Part shown: positions 5,491 through 6,490 of the stretch, piece by piece | Numbering within the stretch: the first letter of the stretch is position 1 | Layout: the number at the start of each line of letters is the position of its first letter | Origin: Frankiales bacterium | Lineage (GTDB): Bacteria > Actinomycetota > Actinomycetes > Mycobacteriales > Jatrophihabitantaceae | Assembly (NCBI GenBank): GCA_025963265.1 | Contig: JAOPUY010000244.1 | Coordinates: 1-6,490 of the forward strand | DNA: 6,490 bases | Direction of reading: 5' to 3' | Position numbers and translations under genes: made by a program | Notes under the pieces: generated by a model | Database searches by the model: none | The model's input: only the letters and a program-made list of their open reading frames with translations | Told to the model about the DNA's origin: nothing

Positions 5491-6137
5491 GGGGCGCTTT
5501 CCAGCGCTGTGCGAAACTCGGCGAGACGGCGTCCCCAGGCGGCGAGGAACTCATCGCCAGCTGGGCCGGCGTGCGCCGCGTGCAATGCGGTGACCTCGGG
5601 CGTGACGACCTGGACGCCGATCGCGAGCAGCCCGCTGTCCGTCGGAAGCCGGTAGAGCTGCTGTCCTAGGGCCCCAGCGCCGTCGGCCTGGAAGCCGGCG
5701 AAGGCGGCGCCCAACCCGTCCAGCACTTCGGCTGCGCAACGGCGCACGGTCACGCTGCGAATGGGCCGGAAGCGCTCGGCGGCGGTCGCTGGGCTGCCCC
5801 CGGGCTCGGTGCTCACCCAGACCATGGCGTGGGATTCGTGCGCCGGGTGGCGTTCGACGGCCACCGAGCCCGCCGGGACGAGGTCCGGATGGGCGGGAAC
5901 GTGGACGCAGCGGCCGTCGGGGCCGAACCGCCAGCCGTGGTACGGGCAGGCCAGCTTGCCGTCCCGGAGAAATCCCAGGCTGAGCCGCATGCCGCGATGC
6001 GGGCAGCGGTCCGGCCAAGCGTGCACCCGTCCGCTTGGATCGCGCCAGAGCACCAGGTCCTCGCCGTGCAGCCGGACCCCGATCGGCGCGTGGCTGGGGA
6101 CGTCGCCGGATAGCGCGACGGGCTGCCAGCGCGTCAT
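5487..6137 (-). CDS. Stand-alone Rieske [2Fe-2S] protein with a degenerate oxygenase-like C-terminal domain
   Basis: 216 residues from ATG 6137. The N-terminal half is a textbook Rieske domain of ring-hydroxylating-oxygenase type: WQPVALSGDV, then VRLHGEDLVLWRD, then DRCPHRGMRLSLG (Cys45, His47) and ACPYHGWRFGPDGRC (Cys64, His67), with 16 residues between the two ligand pairs. The remaining ~95 residues have no mononuclear iron site. By eye they align with the catalytic domain of the protein at 1091-1996, with the ligand positions changed (His119 to Ala145, His124 to Gln150, Asp240 to Phe208). It therefore looks like an alpha subunit kept only for electron transfer, most simply feeding the Rieske-less catalytic subunit. 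It is first in the cluster and overlaps the GST gene (ATGA). A GTG at 6227 would extend it by 30 residues of low-complexity sequence; ATG 6137 fits the family N-terminus better. Confidence 0.88.
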   Translation of the reverse strand: MTRWQPVALSGDVPSHAPIGVRLHGEDLVLWRDPSGRVHAWPDRCPHRGMRLSLGFLRDGKLACPYHGWRFGPDGRCVHVPAHPDLVPAGSVAVERHPAHESHAMVWVSTEPGGSPATAAERFRPIRSVTVRRCAAEVLDGLGAAFAGFQADGAGALGQQLYRLPTDSGLLAIGVQVVTPEVTALHAAHAGPAGDEFLAAWGRRLAEFRTALESAP

Positions 6138-6406
6138 CGTCGAATCACCGCTCGCGTCAGCGGCGCCGTGGTCGGCATTCGCACTCTGCACCCCTGCCAC
6201 TCGAGTGGGCGGCGACGGCTCTCGCACCCGTCACGCAGAGGGGTCCTCCTCCGAAGGGGAGCTTCGGATCGTGTCCGAGACTGCGTCGGAGCGTGGTGCA
6301 CTCGTTCGCGGAGTCATCGGGCGGACGACAAGAACGTAAGCAGCCTCGGTGACAGGGAGGCTTCGACCAGGTAACCAGCCGGTTTCGCAGACGCCGGTTC
6401 CGACAT
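6138..6406 (-). other. Leader region upstream of the Rieske gene; no convincing gene
   Basis: About 270 bp with no recognisable protein and mixed third-position base use in every open frame, unlike the genes beside it. Visible elements are a perfect 6-bp inverted repeat with a 5-base loop (6251-6267, ccgaag/cttcgg), a second 6-bp inverted repeat (6342-6347/6357-6362, agcctc/gaggct), a direct CCGGTT pair around 6380-6398, and a strong GGAGGAGG on the minus strand (6245-6252). That purine run sits 10 bases before a GTG (6234) which opens only a 25-codon frame, and 17 bases before the GTG (6227) that would extend the Rieske protein. I could not find a -35/-10 pair good enough to call as a promoter, although the operon promoter is most likely here. 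Confidence 0.5.
6251..6267 (-). promoter_or_regulatory. Small hairpin overlapping a purine-rich Shine-Dalgarno-like run
   Basis: On the minus strand CCGAAG and CTTCGG are separated by five bases, and the 3' arm runs directly into GGAGGAGG. Such a hairpin in the leader could mask or expose the purine run, but no convincing start codon for a large gene is properly spaced after it. There is no U-tract, so it is not a terminator. The structure is short and could be chance. Confidence 0.25.
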
Positions 6407-6490
6407 CGAGTCGCCATCGAGACGCCATCGAGTCGCCAACGAGTCGCCACCGAGTCGCCACCGAGTCGCCATCGAGTCGCCATCGAATCG
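6407..6490. repeat. 11-bp tandem repeat array, at least 7.6 copies, running off the right edge
   Basis: Plus-strand unit cgagtcgccat. Copies start at 6407, 6418, 6429, 6440, 6451, 6462 and 6473, with a partial copy at 6484-6490. Variation is confined to the last base (t, a or c) and two single substitutions, so the period is exact throughout. Eleven bases is close to one helical turn, so the copies present the same face of the DNA. The array lies about 270 bp upstream of the first gene. On the minus strand most units read ATGGCGACTCG, giving open frames by repetition only. It may be a slippage-generated minisatellite or a set of phased protein-binding sites; nothing in the sequence decides between them. 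Confidence 0.92.

Noticed and set aside
6271..6339. A divergent 22-codon plus-strand leader peptide (GTG after GGGGAG)
   Set aside because: It is too short to judge, lacks a recognisable pattern, and its purine run is better explained by the small hairpin arm.
6342..6362. A transcription terminator formed by the agcctc/gaggct inverted repeat
   Set aside because: The stem is only 6 bp with a 9-base loop, there is no T-run on either strand, and no gene end is in view beside it.
6157..6483. Small minus-strand proteins of 108 and 76 residues starting in the 11-bp array
   Set aside because: Their starts come from the repeat, the third-position base use is not gene-like, and no similarity is recognised.

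Overview
The window is GC-rich DNA (by eye about two thirds G+C) with GTG as well as ATG starts and strongly G/C third codon positions. This suits an actinomycete or another high-GC soil bacterium; no genus can be named from it. All recognisable genes lie on the minus strand and read from right to left. The plus-strand reading frames are antisense shadows.

Layout in transcription order, from the right edge: (i) an 11-bp tandem repeat (6407-6490) running off the edge, then a leader without a convincing gene (6138-6406); (ii) a stand-alone Rieske [2Fe-2S] protein (5487-6137) overlapping a glutathione-S-transferase-fold protein (4825-5490); (iii) a gap of about 110 bp filled with 18-bp-type tandem repeats; (iv) a tightly overlapping block: alpha and beta halves of a ComDE/phosphonopyruvate-decarboxylase-like thiamine diphosphate (TPP) enzyme (4207-4713, 3602-4210), a GMC flavoprotein alcohol dehydrogenase/oxidase (1993-3615), a Rieske-oxygenase catalytic subunit without a Rieske cluster (1091-1996), and an aldehyde dehydrogenase cut by the left edge (1-1091). 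Junctions within each block are ATGA, TGATG or 14-base overlaps, so the cluster looks like two translationally coupled blocks of one catabolic operon.

The most interesting content is the pair of Rieske-oxygenase relatives at opposite ends of the cluster. The protein at 5487-6137 keeps the cluster ligands (Cys45, His47, Cys64, His67). Its C-terminal part aligns by eye with the other protein's catalytic domain, but the iron ligands are replaced. The protein at 1091-1996 keeps the mononuclear iron site (Asp116, His119, His124, Asp240) but has lost the cluster-binding segment. They look like two reciprocally decayed alpha subunits that would have to work as one heteromeric oxygenase. NdmC of bacterial caffeine degradation, which lacks its own Rieske centre and borrows one from a partner, is a partial precedent.

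A plausible division of labour, by inference: the split oxygenase hydroxylates or dealkylates an organic substrate, the GMC enzyme oxidises an alcohol, the TPP enzyme decarboxylates a 2-oxo acid to an aldehyde, and the aldehyde dehydrogenase makes the acid. The substrate cannot be told from the sequence. No ferredoxin or reductase for the oxygenase, and no regulator or transporter, is present in the window.
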